Positions 62,004 to 64,000 of a stretch of 64,000 bases of DNA are shown here, one piece after another. The position numbers were made by a program, and so were the translations under genes. Position 1 is the stretch's first letter. Every line of letters starts with the position of its first letter. Location: contig JBMOGA010000012.1 of NCBI GenBank assembly GCA_049318625.1, positions 28,636 through 92,635 of the forward strand, written 5' to 3'. Below the pieces are notes generated by a model that was given only the letters and a program-made list of their open reading frames with translations, was not told the DNA's origin and did not search any database. This DNA is from JBMOGA01 sp049318625. Its GTDB lineage: Bacteria; Pseudomonadota; Alphaproteobacteria; Rhizobiales; Hyphomicrobiaceae.

Positions 62004-62633
62004 ATGGGTCTCGCGGCTTTCTTCTTCTATGTGTTCGCGTGCCTGAGCGTGGCAGCCGGCGCGATGGTGATCATCGCGAAGAATCCGGTTCACGCGGTGC
62101 TGTTCCTGATCCTGGCGTTCTTCAATGCGGCCGGTCTGTTCGTGCTGCTCGGCGCCGAGTTCCTCGCGATGCTGCTCGTGATCGTCTACGTCGGCGCGGT
62201 GGCCGTGCTGTTCCTGTTCGTCGTCATGATGCTGGACGTCGATTTCGCCGAGTTGAAGGCGGGCTTCATCAAGAATGCGCCGCTCGGCGCCATCGTCGGC
62301 GGCATCGTGGCGGTCGAACTCGTCATGGTGCTCGGGTTCGGGACGCTGAAGCCGGGTCTCGGCGGGGCGCTCGGTTCGCCGATCCCGGCCGACGTGTCCA
62401 ATACCGCGGCGCTCGGGCGCGTGCTGTACACGAAGTACGTCTACTTCTTTCAGGGCGCCGGTCTGATCCTGCTCGTGGCGATGATCGGCGCCATCGTGCT
62501 GACGCTGCGCCACAAGGAAGGCGTGCGGCGCCAGTCGATCGCGCGTCAGGTGGGGCGCCGGCCGGCCGACGCCATTCAGATCGTCACGGTGGCTCCGGGT
62601 CAGGCCATCGTGCCGTCGGGTGAGACGCAGTAA
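62004..62633 (+). CDS. nuoJ: NADH-quinone oxidoreductase subunit J
   Basis: A membrane subunit of the proton-pumping arm. The 209 residues show five helices and the conserved ILAFFNAAGLFVLLGAEFLAMLLVIVYVGAVAVLFLFVVMML, followed by a long soluble C-terminal tail. GGAG lies about 7 bases before the ATG. Confidence 0.97.
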   Translation: MGLAAFFFYVFACLSVAAGAMVIIAKNPVHAVLFLILAFFNAAGLFVLLGAEFLAMLLVIVYVGAVAVLFLFVVMMLDVDFAELKAGFIKNAPLGAIVGGIVAVELVMVLGFGTLKPGLGGALGSPIPADVSNTAALGRVLYTKYVYFFQGAGLILLVAMIGAIVLTLRHKEGVRRQSIARQVGRRPADAIQIVTVAPGQAIVPSGETQ

Positions 62634-62689
62634 GGGTCGCGGCAGGGACTGACGGCAAGCGGACGAGGGGGCTGGGGGAGCGCGGCATC

Positions 62690-63001
62690 ATGAACGAGAT
62701 CGGTATCGGCCATTACCTGACCGTCGCGGCGTCTCTCTTCACGCTCGGTATGTTCGGCATTTTCCTGAACCGGAAGAATGTCATCATCATCCTGATGTCG
62801 GTCGAGCTGATGCTGCTCGCCGTCAACATCAATCTGGTGGCGTTCTCGCACTTCCTCGGCGACCTCGTTGGTCAGGTGTTCGCACTGTTCGTGCTGACGG
62901 TCGCTGCCGGCGAGGCGGCGATCGGGCTCGCCATCGTCGTCGTCTATTTCCGGAACCGCGGATCGATCGCGGTCGAGGACATCAACATGATGAAGGGTTG
63001 A
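62690..63001 (+). CDS. nuoK: NADH-quinone oxidoreductase subunit K
   Basis: The 103-residue MrpC-like membrane subunit has three helices and the proton-channel Glu residues in LMSVELMLLAVNINLV and AAGEAAIGLAIVV. It lies between nuoJ and nuoL in the usual order. Confidence 0.98.
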   Translation: MNEIGIGHYLTVAASLFTLGMFGIFLNRKNVIIILMSVELMLLAVNINLVAFSHFLGDLVGQVFALFVLTVAAGEAAIGLAIVVVYFRNRGSIAVEDINMMKG

Positions 63002-63012
63002 GGGCGGCCGCC

Positions 63013-64000
63013 ATGATCTATCAGGCCATCGTCTTCCTGCCGTTGGCGGGCGCACTCGTCGCGGGGTTGCTCGGCCGCGTGATCGGTCCCAGACCGTCGG
63101 AGCTGATCACCACCGCGTTCCTGATGATCGCGGCCGTGCTGTCGTGGGTGGTGTTCGCGCGCGTCGGATTCGACGGCGTCACCGCCAAGATCACGTTGAT
63201 GCGGTGGATCACGAGTGGCGAACTCGACGTCGCCTGGGCGATTCGGGTCGACACGCTGACGGCGGTGATGCTGGTCGTCGTCAACACCGTCTCGGCGCTC
63301 GTGCACCTCTACTCGATCGGGTACATGCACGAGGACGAGAGCCGGCCGCGCTTCTTCGCCTACCTGTCGCTGTTCACGTTCGCCATGCTGATGCTGGTGA
63401 CGAGCGACAACCTTCTGCAGATGTTCTTCGGATGGGAGGGCGTCGGCCTCGCGTCCTACCTGCTGATCGGGTTCTGGTACCACAAGCCCGAGGCGAACGC
63501 GGCGGCCATCAAGGCCTTCGTCGTCAACCGCGTCGGCGACTTCGGCTTCGCGCTCGGCATCTTCGGGCTGTTCTTCGTGTTCAAGTCGATCCAGCTCGAC
63601 GCGATATTCCAGGCTGCGCCGTCGGCGGTCGGGCAGACCATGACGCTCCTCGGCGCCAAGGTCGACGTGCTGACGGCACTCTGTCTGCTGCTGTTCATGG
63701 GGGCCATGGGCAAGAGCGCGCAGTTCCTGCTGCACACTTGGCTGCCGGACGCCATGGAGGGACCGACGCCGGTCTCGGCGCTGATCCATGCGGCGACGAT
63801 GGTCACCGCGGGCGTGTTCATGGTGGCCCGGCTGTCGCCGATCTTCGAATACGCCCCGCAAGCGCTCGAGGTGGTGACGCTGGTCGGCGCCATGACGGCG
63901 TTCTTTGCGGCGACCGTCGGTCTCGTCCAGAACGACATCAAACGGGTCATCGCCTACTCGACCTGCTCGCAGCTCGGCTACATGTTCGTCGCCTGCGGCG
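63013..64000 (+). CDS. nuoL: NADH-quinone oxidoreductase subunit L (3' end outside window)
   Basis: The antiporter-like proton-pumping subunit. The first 329 residues are present, starting MIYQAIVFLPLAGALVAGLLG. They include the key Glu in MFFGWEGVGLASYLLIGFWY, the Lys in MGAMGKSAQFLLHTWLPDAMEGPTPVSALIHAATMV, and part of the second pumping half. The full protein is usually about 650 residues. The ATG is 12 bases after the nuoK stop. Confidence 0.96.
   Translation, partial: MIYQAIVFLPLAGALVAGLLGRVIGPRPSELITTAFLMIAAVLSWVVFARVGFDGVTAKITLMRWITSGELDVAWAIRVDTLTAVMLVVVNTVSALVHLYSIGYMHEDESRPRFFAYLSLFTFAMLMLVTSDNLLQMFFGWEGVGLASYLLIGFWYHKPEANAAAIKAFVVNRVGDFGFALGIFGLFFVFKSIQLDAIFQAAPSAVGQTMTLLGAKVDVLTALCLLLFMGAMGKSAQFLLHTWLPDAMEGPTPVSALIHAATMVTAGVFMVARLSPIFEYAPQALEVVTLVGAMTAFFAATVGLVQNDIKRVIAYSTCSQLGYMFVACG

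Overview
The window is GC-rich DNA from an alphaproteobacterium, probably of the Hyphomicrobiales (Rhizobiales) sort. The evidence is gene order and content: trpGDC-moaC-moeA, a DUF815 ATPase next to yajC-secDF followed by Mth938 and phytoene-synthase-like genes, dnaG-rpoD, tig-clpP-clpX-lon-hupB, and a nuo operon. A near-perfect CtrA-type box (TTAA-N7-TTAAC) and a Rhizobiales-style intergenic palindrome agree with this. Almost everything is vertically inherited core genome. I see no prophage, transposase, plasmid function or CRISPR array.

Layout. 1-8.3 kb (mostly minus): molybdopterin genes moeA (cut by the window edge) and moaC, then trpC, a divergent cupin, trpD and trpG. A small block follows (two AHSA1-type SRPBCC proteins, an ArsR repressor, a SixA-like phosphatase), then trpE. 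8.3-12.3 kb: a PpiD-like periplasmic chaperone divergent from tpiA, a Lys/Pro-rich exported protein and a CAP-domain protein. 12.5-20.4 kb: parC and an envelope set (degenerate LysM/LytM lipoprotein behind a CtrA box, L,D-transpeptidase, DUF815 ATPase, FemAB-like transferase). 20.6-27.5 kb: yajC-secD-secF with homologues of the complex I assembly factors NDUFAF3 and NDUFAF6, a four-helix membrane protein and a large SGNH hydrolase. 27.7-33.7 kb: a SPOR-tailed D,D-carboxypeptidase, a membrane J-domain protein, a VWA protein, a nucleoside deoxyribosyltransferase, AMP nucleosidase and a PaaI-type thioesterase.

33.9-38.4 kb: rpoD and dnaG, with an unusually long gap between them. 38.6-41.5 kb: a sulfur/cysteine operon (cysK, AlaX-type editing protein, sseA). 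41.8-49 kb: tRNA-Leu and the protein quality-control run tig-clpP-clpX-lon-hupB with clear terminators. 49-51.5 kb: a three-gene exported cassette with a caspase-like protease. 51.5-52 kb: divergent tRNA-Val and tRNA-Asp. 52.1 kb to the right edge: nuoA-nuoL (nuoL truncated), interrupted by three non-nuo genes.

Most notable observations: (1) a thioesterase matching the fluoroacetyl-CoA thioesterase FlK, with its catalytic triad at the same residue numbers, sits between nuoC and nuoD; (2) the caspase gene appears frameshifted at a G9 run, and undoing the shift restores a C-terminal Cys-Asn-Gly-Arg-Tyr-Cys motif that is also found at the end of its secreted neighbour; (3) a CtrA box lies upstream of a LytM protein that has lost zinc ligands; (4) two predicted complex I assembly factors lie next to secDF, about 27 kb from the nuo operon itself.
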